From positions 1,550,001 to 1,614,000 of the forward strand of contig NZ_JANHDH010000001.1 in assembly GCF_026616195.1 (NCBI RefSeq): a stretch of DNA of 64,000 bases. The letters run 5' to 3'. Shown piece by piece: positions 44,565-54,155 of the stretch (position 1 is the stretch's first letter; every line of letters begins with the position of its first letter). The notes under the pieces were generated by a model, which was given only the letters and a program-made list of their open reading frames with translations, did no database searches and was not told where the DNA came from. Both the position numbers and the translations under genes were made by a program. This stretch comes from Haloarchaeobius amylolyticus. GTDB taxonomy: Archaea > Halobacteriota > Halobacteria > Halobacteriales > Natrialbaceae.

Positions 44565-45017
44565 ATGACCGACGAGACGGACGAGTCCGACGCGGCGGAG
44601 ACGTTCTCGGGCGCCGAGGTCGCCGACCTCATCGGCCCGAAGTTGGCCGCCGCCCTCGGCATCAGGGGCCAGGAGTTCACGAAAGGCCAGGTGGACGCGC
44701 TGACCAAGACGCTCGCCGAGAGCACCGCCATCGCGGAGGCCGTCGGCGAGGGCGACACCTCGCAGTTGACGCGGCTGTTCTCGCCGGCGTTCCTCGCGGC
44801 CCACACCGAGTTCGACGACTTCGAGGCGTTCCAGGCCGCCAGCCCCTGGGACGAGAACATCGGCGCGGCCTTCGCCGCCCGCGACGCGGGCGAGCCCGAC
44901 GGCCCGGCCACCACGACCAGTTCCTTCCTCTCCCGGACCACCGAGTTCACCACCCCCGGCGCGATGGTGCAGGCCGCGGTCATCGACCGGACGAAGCGCG
45001 AAGTCGACGCGCTGTAG
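44565..45017 (+). CDS. Conserved hypothetical protein, 150 aa
   Basis: Soluble acidic protein with no named family. It is helical, with an N-terminal acidic tail, a KGQVDALTKTLAESTAIAE helix and a Phe-rich middle (FSPAFLAAHTEFDDFEAF). Start at the ATG at 44565. Divergent from the CopD-like gene across 91 bases, so they may share a promoter region. Confidence 0.7.
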   Translation: MTDETDESDAAETFSGAEVADLIGPKLAAALGIRGQEFTKGQVDALTKTLAESTAIAEAVGEGDTSQLTRLFSPAFLAAHTEFDDFEAFQAASPWDENIGAAFAARDAGEPDGPATTTSSFLSRTTEFTTPGAMVQAAVIDRTKREVDAL

Positions 45018-45035
45018 CAGCCGGGACGGACCCCG

Positions 45036-45377
45036 CTACTCCCACTCGTCCGGAATCGCCGCCTCGGCCTCGAACTCGACCTCGTCGGGTGCTTCGTCCA
45101 CCTCGAACTGGACGTTCCGCAGTTTCCCATCCGTCACCTCGGGGAGTGCCTCGATGAACTCCCGGTACTCTTCGGTTCGTGCGTGCGCGTCGACCGCGGC
45201 CTCGTCCCGGTACCGCTCGAAGAACCGGAACGTATTCGGTTCGGTCAGGTCGGCTGCCGCATTGTAGTCGACCGTCCCATCCTGCTCGCGCGAGCGCTCG
45301 ACGAGCGCCTCGGCGAGCCGAACGAACTCGTCACGATGAGCCGGGTCGACCGGAATCGTCGTCTGGATGACGAACAT
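45036..45377 (-). CDS. Antibiotic biosynthesis monooxygenase (ABM) domain protein
   Basis: The 113-residue single-domain protein of the dimeric alpha-beta barrel type (MFVIQTTIPVDPAHRDEF; FRFFERYRDEAAVDAHARTEEYREF). Relatives include quinol monooxygenase YgiN and heme-degrading IsdG. Specific function unknown. Start at the ATG at 45375-45377; an acidic tail follows the fold. Confidence 0.88.
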   Translation of the reverse strand: MFVIQTTIPVDPAHRDEFVRLAEALVERSREQDGTVDYNAAADLTEPNTFRFFERYRDEAAVDAHARTEEYREFIEALPEVTDGKLRNVQFEVDEAPDEVEFEAEAAIPDEWE

Positions 45378-45457
45378 CACATCGGGCAACTCGCCACGGC
45401 AATAAAGTGGTTCGGCTGGGGTGTGAGCGGGTGACAACCGCCGTGAACCACTGCCCC

Positions 45458-46774
45458 CTACTCGAAGTCCGCCAGCGTCGGGTGCGCGCGGTCGCCGGGG
45501 AAGTCGTCGACGGGGGCGGTTGTCTGGTCGCCCGATGCCATGTCCTTGACGGTGACCTCGTCGTTCTCCAGGTCCTGCTCGCCGACGATGACGACGGTCT
45601 CGGCGTTGATGGAGTCGGCGTAGTTCATCTGGGCGCCGAACGAGCGACCGGAGACGTCGGTCTCGACGACGTTGCCCGATTCGCGCAGGTCGCGGGCGAC
45701 GCGGGCCGCGACGGGGCGGGTGTCGCCGACCTGCAGGACGTAGTAGTCGGTCGAGACGGCCTCGTCGGGCCAGACGCCGGCGCGCTGGAGGAGCAGCGGG
45801 AGCGTCGAGTTGACGACGCCGGGGGCGACGCCGACCGCGGGCGTGGGCTGGCCGCCGAAGTCCTCGATGAGGTCGTCGTAGCGGCCGCCGCCGAAGACGG
45901 CGCGGGAGACCTCGCCGGTGGAGTCGAAGCACTCGAAGACGACGCCCGTGTAGTAGTCGAACCCGCGGGCGGTCGTCAGCGAGACCTCGCAGAACTCGCG
46001 CACGCCGAAGTCCTCGGTCGCGGCGAGGACGTTCTGGAGGTTCGCGACGGCGTCGTGGACCTGTTCGCTGTCGGACCACGCGGTGAGTTCGTCGAGGTCG
46101 TCGTCGCCGGCGAGCAGCAGGTCGTCGAACTCGCGGGCCTGGTCGTAGCTCAGCCCGGCCTCGTACAGCAGGTCGAGGTACTCGTTCTCCTCGACCTTCG
46201 CGCGCTTGTCGACCGCGCGGATGGCGTTGCGGACGTCGACCGGCTCGTCGGTGTCGAACTCCCGCAGCAGGCCGCCGAGGATGTCGCGGTGGGAGACGCG
46301 CAGCTCGAAGTCGTCGCCGTCGAGCCCGAAGTTGGTGAGCATGTCGGCGCCGTAGGCGAGAATCTCGGCGTCGGCCTCGGGTTCCGAGGACCCGAAGATG
46401 TCGACGTTGGTCTGGTAGAACTCGCGGAAGCGGCCCTGCTGGACCTGCTCGTAGCGCCAGAACGGCCGCGTCGAGAACCACTTGATTGGCTTCGAGAGCT
46501 CCTGTTGCTTCGCGACGACCATCCGGGCGACCGTCGGCGTCAGCTCCGGCGTGAGCGAGACCTCGCGGCCGCCCTTGTCCTCGAAGGCGTACAGTTCCTC
46601 GACGATCTCCTCGCCCGACTTGTCCACGTACATCTGGGTTCGCTCCATCGCGGGGGTGGCGATCTCGCGGAACCCGTAGCGGCGGGCCGTGTCCTCGACG
46701 GTGTCGATGACCGCCCGGTAGGCGGCCATCTCCGCCGGGTAGATATCACGGAAGCCCTTGAGTCCGTCGTACAT
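45458..46774 (-). CDS. hisS: Histidyl-tRNA synthetase
   Basis: Charges tRNA-His. Class II enzyme with motif 2 in RPFWRYEQVQQGRFREFYQ, His-specific motif LTTARGFDYYTG, AVFGGGRYDDL, and the C-terminal anticodon-binding domain (YYVLQVGD...NAETVVIVGEQDL). 438 residues from the ATG at 46772-46774 (MYDGLKGFRDIYP), the usual start; a longer frame to 46813 is not supported. Confidence 0.97.
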   Translation of the reverse strand: MYDGLKGFRDIYPAEMAAYRAVIDTVEDTARRYGFREIATPAMERTQMYVDKSGEEIVEELYAFEDKGGREVSLTPELTPTVARMVVAKQQELSKPIKWFSTRPFWRYEQVQQGRFREFYQTNVDIFGSSEPEADAEILAYGADMLTNFGLDGDDFELRVSHRDILGGLLREFDTDEPVDVRNAIRAVDKRAKVEENEYLDLLYEAGLSYDQAREFDDLLLAGDDDLDELTAWSDSEQVHDAVANLQNVLAATEDFGVREFCEVSLTTARGFDYYTGVVFECFDSTGEVSRAVFGGGRYDDLIEDFGGQPTPAVGVAPGVVNSTLPLLLQRAGVWPDEAVSTDYYVLQVGDTRPVAARVARDLRESGNVVETDVSGRSFGAQMNYADSINAETVVIVGEQDLENDEVTVKDMASGDQTTAPVDDFPGDRAHPTLADFE

Positions 46775-46857
46775 ACGCCGCGGTTGGGTCACAGCGCGCT
46801 TGAAACCTTTCATCCGGCCCCGAGAGTTATGGTCTCGCGACCGGTATCGCTGCCAAG

Positions 46858-47910
46858 ATGCCCGGGGCGGACCGAGGCGAGCAACGGCCGTGGGTCGACG
46901 AGCTGGCGACGAGCCTGCCGGTCTCGCCGCTCTCCGCGCTCGGGACGCTGCTCGGCGGTGTCATCATGGTCCGGGCCGTGGCCGACGCCAACCCGGTCCT
47001 CCGGGACGTCATCCAGGGGGCGCTGCCCTTCACCGCCTGTGTCGCGGTGGTCGTCGTCGACCGCCAGCTCGTCCGCGAGGGGGTCGGTGCCCGGGACCGG
47101 CTCACGGTGTTCTCCTACGGCCTGTTCGGGTTCCTCGCGGCCGCCATGGTCACCTCGTTGCACCTGCTCATCCTGCTCACCGACGGGGTCGGCGCCGTCC
47201 CCGACCCGCTCTATCTCACGCTCACCGCCGGGACCATCGGGGTCGGTGCCGGCGCCGTGGCCGGGACGGGGAAGGTCAGAGAGCACATCGCGGCCCGCGA
47301 GGCCGAACGCCAGCGCGCCCGGCTCGACGAGTTCGCCAGCGTCGTCAGCCACGACCTGCGGAACCCGCTGTCGGTCGCCCAGGCGGAACTCGAGGAGACC
47401 TTCCGAACCGGCGACCCGGCCCACCTCAAGGACGTCAAGCGGTCGCTGGACCGCATGGACGACCGCATCCAGGACTCGCTCGACCTCGCCCGGCAGGGCC
47501 GGGTGGTCGGCGCCCGCGAACCCGTCGCGCTCGACGGGGCCGCGACCGCGGCCTGGGACGGCGTCCAGACCGGCGACGCCACCCTGCGGGTGGACTACGG
47601 CGGGACCCTCGACGCCGACCGCGCCCGGCTCGTGGAGCTGCTGGAGAACCTCTTCCGCAACGCGGTCGAGCACGGCCGCGAGGACGTGACCGTCACGGTC
47701 GAGCAGACGCCCGAGGGGTTCTCGGTCGCCGACGACGGCCCCGGCATCCCCGAGGACGCCCGCGAGCAGGTCTTCGAGCGCGGCCACACCGGCGCCGACG
47801 GCTCCGGCCTCGGGCTGGCCATCGTCGAGTCCATCGCCGACGCCCACGGCTGGTCGGTCCACGTCGAGGACGGTCGCGAGGGCGGCGCCCGGTTCGTCTT
47901 CGAGACGTGA
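46858..47910 (+). CDS. Membrane histidine kinase, 350 aa
   Basis: A sensor kinase with about four membrane helices (25-140) and no PAS domain, then HisKA with His near 165 in SVVSHDLRNPLSV and a HATPase domain (LFRNAVEHG, DDGPGIP, GSGLGLAIV). Compact layout; the sensed signal may be membrane state. No regulator partner adjoins. Divergent from hisS. Start at the ATG at 46858. Confidence 0.93.
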   Translation: MPGADRGEQRPWVDELATSLPVSPLSALGTLLGGVIMVRAVADANPVLRDVIQGALPFTACVAVVVVDRQLVREGVGARDRLTVFSYGLFGFLAAAMVTSLHLLILLTDGVGAVPDPLYLTLTAGTIGVGAGAVAGTGKVREHIAAREAERQRARLDEFASVVSHDLRNPLSVAQAELEETFRTGDPAHLKDVKRSLDRMDDRIQDSLDLARQGRVVGAREPVALDGAATAAWDGVQTGDATLRVDYGGTLDADRARLVELLENLFRNAVEHGREDVTVTVEQTPEGFSVADDGPGIPEDAREQVFERGHTGADGSGLGLAIVESIADAHGWSVHVEDGREGGARFVFET

Positions 47911-48223
47911 GACGCGGCACCCGACCCGAGACGGGCCGGGACGAAGACCGTGGTGTATCACTTCTTCAATAATACACCCGAAAGTCGAGTGTGAACGGGA
48001 AGAAACCAAGAATCTGTTTATTCGTTTCTCCACCCGAAACAGGGGGGTTCAGACGCCGAGCGCGAGAGTCGGCTCGGCGGCGGGTACCCGACATCGAGAT
48101 ATGAAAGGTAACCAATAACAACGGAGAGCTACCGACGTCTCGGTACCACTCCAGTCGGCTCTGGTCACGACACCGACGGCTCGCTCACGGGTCGAAGACG
48201 CGCCGAGAACAGGACCCGTGCCG
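47911..48223. other. Intergenic region, no gene seen
   Basis: 313 bases, A/T-rich in the middle. A weak hairpin (GGTGTAT 47952-47958 with ATACACC 47972-47978, 13-base loop) follows the kinase stop. A CAACGG/ATAACAACG stretch near 48115 has no reading frame of note. Confidence 0.5.
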
Positions 48224-48814
48224 TCACCGGACCCCGGTGACGTACGTCTGGTCGTGCGCCGGGAAGACCTCCTCGATGGCGTCCGTGCCGCGCTGTTCCG
48301 CCAGCAGCGCCCGGAGTTCGGCCTCGTAGTCGGCCCGGCGGATCTCCTCGCTCGGGCCGATGGTCACGTCGAGTTCGGCCTCGACGAGCCGGTCGACCGC
48401 CCCGCGACCGAACCCGGACAGGGGCGCGATGTAGTCCACGTCGTGGCGGTCCTCGAGGCTCTGTGCCTGCGCCCGCGAGACCGTCGGCACCCGGTCGTCA
48501 CGGCGCGTCCCGTCCGCGATGGCGTCGAAGCCCGACGCTGCGAGCTGTTCGAGCGCGTGCTCGTGGACGTGCTGGATGGCGTTCCGTGGGAAGCCGTCGG
48601 CGACCAGCCGGTCCACGGCCTCCTCGGCGACCTCGCGCTCGAGGTCGAGGCGCTCGTGCTCGAACCCGACCGACTCGGCCGCGTCCCGGGCGTGTTGCCA
48701 GTCGTCGGTGATGCCGAAGCTCCCGGTCACGAGCGTCACGTCGTAGAACTCGGCACACAGAAGCGCGGCCAACGTCGAGTCCTTCCCGCCACTGTAGAGC
48801 AGGCCCAGCCGCAT
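48224..48814 (-). CDS. PP-loop ATP pyrophosphatase family protein
   Basis: N-type ATP pyrophosphatase of 196 residues with the PP-loop SGGKDS at 8-13, the fold used to activate a carbonyl with AMP, as in diphthine-ammonia ligase, NAD synthetase or tRNA thiolation enzymes. It is shorter than TtuA/Ncs6-type and lacks their Cys clusters. Its ATG overlaps the stop of the PDCD5 gene (TGATG), giving an operon with rps19e and PDCD5, so a translation-linked role is possible. Confidence 0.85.
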   Translation of the reverse strand: MRLGLLYSGGKDSTLAALLCAEFYDVTLVTGSFGITDDWQHARDAAESVGFEHERLDLEREVAEEAVDRLVADGFPRNAIQHVHEHALEQLAASGFDAIADGTRRDDRVPTVSRAQAQSLEDRHDVDYIAPLSGFGRGAVDRLVEAELDVTIGPSEEIRRADYEAELRALLAEQRGTDAIEEVFPAHDQTYVTGVR

Positions 48815-49170
48815 CAGCGACGGATGTTGAAGCTCTTCGAGTCGGGCTTGAGTTCGCGGAGGAGGCTCTTCATCTTCTCCTCGTCGATCTTGCCCTGGAC
48901 GCGCCCGGAGCGTGCCAGTGCGATGATCTGCTGTTCGACCTGTTCACCGAACTGTGGCTTGGACATCTTCACCGAGTTGAGGCGCTGGCGCGCGCCGTCG
49001 GTGAGGTACTGCCGGAGCAGCGCCTTCTTCTGGGCCTCGGCCTGCTCCTGCATGGCCTCCTGGGTCTCTGCGTCGGCCTGACCCTGGCCCTGCTGTTGCT
49101 CGCGGAGTTTCTCCATCTTCTCCTGTCGAAGCTTTTCGAGCTCGTCTTCGTCGTTGGGGCTGCCGCTCAT
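48814..49170 (-). CDS. PDCD5-family DNA-binding protein
   Basis: Archaeal homologue of eukaryotic PDCD5 (TFAR19). The 118 residues are almost all helical: a charged N-terminal helix with Gln runs, then the conserved core [19 protein letters not shown] and [19 protein letters not shown]. The role in archaea is unclear; ribosome or chaperone association has been suggested from gene order next to S19e. ATG at 49168-49170. Confidence 0.93.
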   Translation of the reverse strand: MSGSPNDEDELEKLRQEKMEKLREQQQGQGQADAETQEAMQEQAEAQKKALLRQYLTDGARQRLNSVKMSKPQFGEQVEQQIIALARSGRVQGKIDEEKMKSLLRELKPDSKSFNIRR

Positions 49171-49262
49171 ACATCTCTGTTGTGGATTGCGCAGGAAAAT
49201 CGTTTCGACTGCGCGAGAGCGCCGCCGCTTCCGAGACGGTCGAAAACCGCGAGAATCAGCGC

Positions 49263-49718
49263 TTACGCGTAGCGTTCGAGTTCGGGGCGGTCGAGGTCCT
49301 GCATGACCTCGTCGGCCGTGTTGTCGAGGAGGCTGCGACCCTCGTCGGTGACGCTGCGGCCGGCGCCCTTCTGGGTCTGGACGAGATCCTCGTCCTCGAG
49401 CTGCTGGAGCAGGGTGCGGATGACCTTCTTCGAGCCGGAGGAGCGCTTCGTCGTGGCGACGCGGTAGCGGTTGGAACCGCCCTTGCCACCGCCGTACTCG
49501 GTTGCGAGGCGCTCGACGCCGACGGGGCCGCTGTCGGCGACCTTGCGGAGGAGCGAGGCGGCGCGGATGGCCCAGAAGTTCTCCTGCTCCGGCGGGAGCT
49601 CCTTGTTCACGCCGGTCTTCGTGAACTGCATCCATTCGGGCTCTTCGAGTCGGTCCTCGAGGTCCTCGGCGAGCGCCTCGATGAGGGCGTCCGCCGGCAC
49701 GTCGTACATCGTTGTCAT
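49263..49718 (-). CDS. rps19e: 30S ribosomal protein S19e
   Basis: Archaeal/eukaryotic small-subunit protein, 151 residues. It starts [17 protein letters not shown] and contains the typical [16 protein letters not shown] and [21 protein letters not shown] segments. The neighbouring PDCD5 gene is a conserved archaeal association. ATG at 49716-49718. Confidence 0.97.
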   Translation of the reverse strand: MTTMYDVPADALIEALAEDLEDRLEEPEWMQFTKTGVNKELPPEQENFWAIRAASLLRKVADSGPVGVERLATEYGGGKGGSNRYRVATTKRSSGSKKVIRTLLQQLEDEDLVQTQKGAGRSVTDEGRSLLDNTADEVMQDLDRPELERYA

Positions 49719-49758
49719 TGCAACTTGGTTCCCTCGCGCGGGTTAAAAGACCATCGTC

Positions 49759-50790
49759 TTAGGCCTGCTCGGACGCCCCCAGTGCCGCCATGGCGCTCCC
49801 CCCGACGAACACCGGGAACCAGTAGGTCGCGAGGCGGTGGAGCAGGATGGCGGCACTAACGGAGGCGGCTTCGATGCCCGTGACGGTCGGCAGCACCATC
49901 AGCAGGACCGTCTCGATGCCGCCGAGGCCGCCGGGAAGCGGGGTGACGCTCGCCACGCTCCCGAGGGGGACCGCGAGCATCGCCGCCACGAACAGGTCCG
50001 GGCCCCGGAACCCGAGGGCGTACAGCGAGAGCCACAGGCAGACCACGAGCATGAGCCAGCCGAACGCGGAGTACGAGAGGGTCGCGAGCAGCGAGAGCCG
50101 GTCGCTGGCGACGCGCTCGATGGTGGCGAAGAACCCCTCGATGCGGCCCCGGATGGCCGCCGGCCCCGGCGGGTTCACCCGGGGGACGACCCGACCGACG
50201 CGACAGACCAGCGGCGAGACGACGCGGACGACGGCCTCCTCGACCCGGTAGCGGTGCTGCCAGGCGAGATAGGCGGCGACGGCGAGCACGACCGTCAGCA
50301 GGACGACCACGACCGCGGCGTTCGCGAGCCGGTCGGTCAGGGTGACCGTCACGGCGTAGTAGCCGAGGGCCATCAGCGCGAACCCGACCGAGGGGACGAA
50401 GTTGATGGCGTCGACGCTCGCGATGGCCGCGAGTCCCGTCTCGTACTCGCTGTCGGCGACCCGCGAGATGAGCAGGGCGCTGAAGGGCTCGCCACCGGCC
50501 TGCCCGAACGGCGTGACGTTGTTGGCGAACGTCGCCGCCGCATAGACGAGGAAGGCGTCCCGGACCGAGAACTCGATGCCGAGGATGCGCAGGACCGACC
50601 GGAGCGCGAGCCCCCAGGCGAGCAGCCAGCCGAGGGCGGCGAGGAAGACGAACGCGTAGACCGTCGGGTCGGCGGCCGTGAGCTGGGCGACGACGGCCTC
50701 GACGCCGACGAACCACAGCAACACGGCCAGTACGACCAGCGCCCCGACGAACCCGGCCACGATGGGGCGAACGTCCCAGTCTCCGGCCAT
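49759..50790 (-). CDS. Flippase-like membrane protein (UPF0104/LPG synthase TM family)
   Basis: 343 residues with about eight hydrophobic helices. It has the family features ATFANNVTPFGQAGGEPF and VTPLPGGLGGIETVLL. The bacterial relatives are the membrane part of lysylphosphatidylglycerol synthases; archaeal proteins of the family may move lipid-linked sugars or polar lipids. No aminoacyl-transfer domain is attached. Start at the ATG at 50788-50790. Confidence 0.88.
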   Translation of the reverse strand: MAGDWDVRPIVAGFVGALVVLAVLLWFVGVEAVVAQLTAADPTVYAFVFLAALGWLLAWGLALRSVLRILGIEFSVRDAFLVYAAATFANNVTPFGQAGGEPFSALLISRVADSEYETGLAAIASVDAINFVPSVGFALMALGYYAVTVTLTDRLANAAVVVVLLTVVLAVAAYLAWQHRYRVEEAVVRVVSPLVCRVGRVVPRVNPPGPAAIRGRIEGFFATIERVASDRLSLLATLSYSAFGWLMLVVCLWLSLYALGFRGPDLFVAAMLAVPLGSVASVTPLPGGLGGIETVLLMVLPTVTGIEAASVSAAILLHRLATYWFPVFVGGSAMAALGASEQA

Positions 50791-50904
50791 GCGACTCCCG
50801 TCGACCGTGGGGCGCTTGAACCCACCGACTCCGTACAGGTGTGGGCCGGTCCCGCGCGCCCGGGACCGGTCCGTTTTTTGGCACCCGGGCGAAACGGCAA
50901 CGAC

Positions 50905-51786
50905 ATGGACGAACGGGCCGCCCTGGACCTGCTCGGTGGCGTCGTCGGCCGCGCCGGCGACGACGCGGCCGTCGTGGACGGGCAGGTCGTCACGACCGAC
51001 ATGCTCCACGAGCGGACGGACTTCCCGGCCGGGACCACCCGGTACACAGCCGGCTGGCGCGCCGTCGGCGCCTCCCTCTCGGACGTGGCGGCCATGGGCG
51101 CCGAGGCGACCGCCGCGGTCGCGGTGTACGCCGCCCCCGAGTTCGCGGAGGCCGACCTGCTGGACTTCGTCCGGGGCGCCCGCGAGGTCTGCGAGGTCGT
51201 CGGCGCCGAGTACGTCGGCGGCGACCTCGACTCGCACTCGGAGTTCACCGTCGCCACCACGGCCCTGGGGACGACAGACGATCCGGTCCCCCGCGACGGC
51301 GCGACCCCCGGCGACCTGGTCTGTGTCACCGGGACGATGGGGCGCTCTGCGGCCGCCCTCCGGCTGTTCGAGCAGGGCGCGACCGACCGCGCCAACGACC
51401 TGTTCCGGTTCGAACCCCGGGTCGCCGCCGGGCGCGCCCTCACCCCGCACGCGACCGCGATGATGGACTCCTCGGACGGCCTGGCGCGCTCGCTCCACCA
51501 GCTCGCCGAGGCCAGCGACTGCGGGTTCGCCGTCGACTACGCCGACGTGCCGGTCGCCGACGTGGTCCGCGAGGTAGCCGAGGACGAGACGGACGAGCGC
51601 GAACTCTCCTGCTTCTTCGGCGAGGACTTCGAACTCGTGTTCACGCTCCCCGAGGACGCCCTCGAACCCGCCCGTGAGGCCTCGCCGACGCCCATCTCGG
51701 TCATCGGGCGGGTCACCGACGCCGACGAGGAGATCACGATGGACGGCGCGGCGCTCCCCGACCGTGGATTCACGCACGGGGAGTGA
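50905..51786 (+). CDS. thiL: Thiamine-monophosphate kinase ThiL
   Basis: Phosphorylates thiamine phosphate to thiamine diphosphate. The 293-residue protein has GDDAAV near 18-23, SDVAAMGAEA, the GGD stretch (VGGDLDSHS) and DSSDGLARSL, the magnesium- and ATP-binding motifs of the ThiL/PurM fold. The N-terminus is shorter than in bacteria but starts well at the ATG at 50905. Confidence 0.95.
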   Translation: MDERAALDLLGGVVGRAGDDAAVVDGQVVTTDMLHERTDFPAGTTRYTAGWRAVGASLSDVAAMGAEATAAVAVYAAPEFAEADLLDFVRGAREVCEVVGAEYVGGDLDSHSEFTVATTALGTTDDPVPRDGATPGDLVCVTGTMGRSAAALRLFEQGATDRANDLFRFEPRVAAGRALTPHATAMMDSSDGLARSLHQLAEASDCGFAVDYADVPVADVVREVAEDETDERELSCFFGEDFELVFTLPEDALEPAREASPTPISVIGRVTDADEEITMDGAALPDRGFTHGE

Positions 51787-51795
51787 GTGCGCTCC

Positions 51796-51999
51796 CTTCT
51801 CGACGATATCCCCGCTTCTCGACGATAGCTGGATTCCCGACTGGCGTGCGCTGGCGAGCGTGCGGAGCGCCAGCGAAGCCGCGAACCCACGTCGCGCGAG
51901 GGGCGAGCACTGGACTGGAGCGAAGCGGAAGGAAGCGCCCAGTCGGCTGGGGAGGCTGTGGTGCGGTCGCGGTGCTGTGCGGAGCAGAATCCAGCTATC
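51796..51999. repeat. Intergenic repeat element with 13-bp inverted ends
   Basis: GATAGCTGGATTC (51824-51836) and its exact reverse complement (51987-51999) bracket 150 bases. Inside (51893-51968) is a copy of the dispersed repeat also seen at 58325-58400 and 58572-58635. Just to the left, CTTCTCGACGATA occurs twice (51796-51808 and 51815-51827). No reading frame. It could be a small non-coding mobile element or a structured RNA. Confidence 0.6.
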
Positions 52000-52056
52000 A
52001 GGCCACAGTCACGGGACTCAAGGGACACCCCTCGAAACCGCCCGAAAACAGCCGAT

Positions 52057-53187
52057 CTACCCGACGATAGCGACGGGCACCGGCATGAAGCAGAGGATAC
52101 CCAGCGCGAACGTCAGCACGCCGAGTGCCTTCCGGCGCACGTCGAGGTCCTCCTCCTCGCTCACCGGCCGGGCCGACCCCGCGGCCGCCACGAACGCCGC
52201 GAGCCCGCCCCAGAAGATCCAGATGAAGACGTTGTTGAGCGAGTAGTGCTCGACGAAGTGCAGGAAGCCGGCGAGGGCGAACAGCACGACCGGCACGACC
52301 GTCGCGACCGCCTCCTGGCGCTCGCCGAACATGGCGCGCATGATGTGCCCGCCGTCGAGCTGGCCGACCGGGATGAGGTTGAGCAGCGTGACGAAACAGC
52401 CCGCCCAGCCGCCGATGACGACCGGGTGGATGTTCACCGTCGGGTCGGTGTAGGTCAGCGGCTGGCCCGTCACTCCCGCGAGGATGCGGATGAGTGGCGG
52501 GAACGCCAGCTGGATGGTCACCGCGTTCGGCCCGGGGTCGAACCCCGGTGGCGCCTGGACCGGCGGGAGGTACAGGCCGACCACGGTGACGGCGACGGTC
52601 GCGACCAGCCCGGCCAGTGGGCCGGCCGCGCCGATGTCGAACAGCGCCTTGCGGTCGGGCATGCGCCCGCGCATGCGGATGACGGCTCCCATGGTGCCGA
52701 TGAGCGTCGGGAACGGGATGAAATAGGGTAACGAGGCGTCCACGTCGTGGTAGCGGCTCATGACGTAGTGGCCGAGTTCGTGCGTGCCGAGGACGACCAG
52801 GATGGCCGCGGAGAACGGCCACGCGGTCGTCACGGCCTCCCAGGGGTTCGCGAAGGGGTCGATGAAGAACCACTGCGCACCCACGAACAGGGTGGAGACC
52901 ACGGTCGCGAGGAACAGCAGGACGTTCTTCCAGGGAATCCCGTCGATGCTGGCCCCGGCGGGCTCGGCCACGATGACGTACCGGCCGCCCCGGGTGGTGA
53001 GCTGTGGCTCGTACCCGGCGTCGCGGAAGGCCTGCCAGACGTTCTGCATGACCACGTCGGGCTGCCGGAGTGGCATCCCGTAGTAGTACAGCGTGTCGCC
53101 GTCGCGTTGCACCTCCTCGACGTAGAACTCGTCGTCGAACGCGGCGAGGGGTGGGCCGGCGTCTGGCGACAGGTCGCTGGCAGACAT
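52057..53187 (-). CDS. Site-2 protease (M50 family)
   Basis: Intramembrane zinc protease, 376 residues. A soluble N-terminal domain (1-85) is followed by about six helices carrying HELGH (136-140) and GQLDGGH (near 285), the two parts of the zinc site. Relatives cleave membrane-anchored regulators. Start at the ATG at 53185-53187. Confidence 0.95.
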   Translation of the reverse strand: MSASDLSPDAGPPLAAFDDEFYVEEVQRDGDTLYYYGMPLRQPDVVMQNVWQAFRDAGYEPQLTTRGGRYVIVAEPAGASIDGIPWKNVLLFLATVVSTLFVGAQWFFIDPFANPWEAVTTAWPFSAAILVVLGTHELGHYVMSRYHDVDASLPYFIPFPTLIGTMGAVIRMRGRMPDRKALFDIGAAGPLAGLVATVAVTVVGLYLPPVQAPPGFDPGPNAVTIQLAFPPLIRILAGVTGQPLTYTDPTVNIHPVVIGGWAGCFVTLLNLIPVGQLDGGHIMRAMFGERQEAVATVVPVVLFALAGFLHFVEHYSLNNVFIWIFWGGLAAFVAAAGSARPVSEEEDLDVRRKALGVLTFALGILCFMPVPVAIVG

Positions 53188-53636
53188 CTACCGGGAATAC
53201 GGCTCGGGGCCGTAAAAACCCACGGCGCCGTCAGGTTGGGGTGACGCCCGCACGCCGGGAGTGACGGGACGATGCGGGAGCGTCGGACGAAACCGGGAGA
53301 ACAGAGCCGATTCTGTGGTCGGCCGCCAGGGGAAAGACCGCGGTGGTGGTGGGCCGAAGCGCGGTAGCGTAGCTGTCGCTCACCGGCTGGTGAACGCGAG
53401 GAACTGGGGCCGCGTCAGGGCGACACGGGCCCAGCGGGAGTGTGTGCTCGCAGGGGTGTGGGTGCCCTGCGGCGGTGGCGGGAGTGGGGTGACAGTGGTT
53501 CGCGACCGTGGTGGGGCGGTCGCGGGCGGTGCGGGAGCGGTCTGCGGGCGATGCGGGGACGGGGTGGTTCAGGACGACTCGAGGTGCGAGGCACGGGGAC
53601 CGTCGCGACCGGTGGTGTGGGAGGCCGGTCGCGGGG
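53188..53636. other. Intergenic region, no gene supported
   Basis: 449 bases, strongly G/T-biased on the plus strand around 53330-53580. The long open frame on the plus strand (53261-53716) is Arg/Gly/Cys-rich and not acidic, so I do not call it. Next to the small winged-helix gene is the hairpin 53604-53612/53625-53633. Confidence 0.55.
53604..53633 (-). terminator. Hairpin just after small winged-helix gene
   Basis: CGCGACCGG (53604-53612) pairs perfectly with CCGGTCGCG (53625-53633), loop 12 bases, only three bases after the stop codon of the minus-strand gene. Probably a 3'-end structure. Confidence 0.45.
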
Positions 53637-53888
53637 TCAGGCCTGTGCGACGCGCCACGTGGTCGCACTCGTGTACGACCACTTCTCGATCTCGAGGTCC
53701 GTGGCAGAGTCTCTGAGCTTGACCATGAGTGCGCCGATCTCCTTCGGGGAGAGGCCGACGTCGTCCGCGATGAACTTCGACTTGAAGTACATCTCGCCGT
53801 CGTTCGCCTTCTCGCGCAGGTAGTCGGCAAGACGTGTCTCTTTGCTCACGGGCTCGCTGTCAGTGGAGGGGTTCTGAGTGGCGCTCAT
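53637..53888 (-). CDS. Small winged-helix-like protein (DUF7123-like), 83 aa
   Basis: The 83 residues have a polar start and a helix-rich core (LADYLREKANDGEMYFKSK; DDVGLSPKEIGALMVKLRD) ending with an aromatic strand (WSYTSATTWRVAQ), as in haloarchaeal one-domain regulators. The DUF number is from memory. Start at the ATG at 53886-53888. Confidence 0.75.
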   Translation of the reverse strand: MSATQNPSTDSEPVSKETRLADYLREKANDGEMYFKSKFIADDVGLSPKEIGALMVKLRDSATDLEIEKWSYTSATTWRVAQA

Positions 53889-54155
53889 TCTGTTTCGCCT
53901 CGACCAATCCTATCTCCCGGGAGATGTTATAAAGGGGAGATGCTTCGGGTCGTTTCGAGTCAAATCGACGCGTTTCGCCCCATTGTATTCGTTTTATTAC
54001 CTTTAACGAAGGCACGAGAGACGCTTAGACGTTTTACAATAGCCGCTAACGCTTCGAAGCCGCTTCCGGAATCGGCCGGCGTTCGTTCGCTTTGAGCGAC
54101 AGCAACCGGCACCCATTGCCGGTTTCTGGCGGTGGTTGCCGCCGCGCGCGCCGGC

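Noticed and set aside
53261-53716. 151-codon plus-strand frame in a gene-free region
   Set aside because: Arg/Gly/Cys-rich rather than acidic, runs into the small winged-helix gene, no motif.
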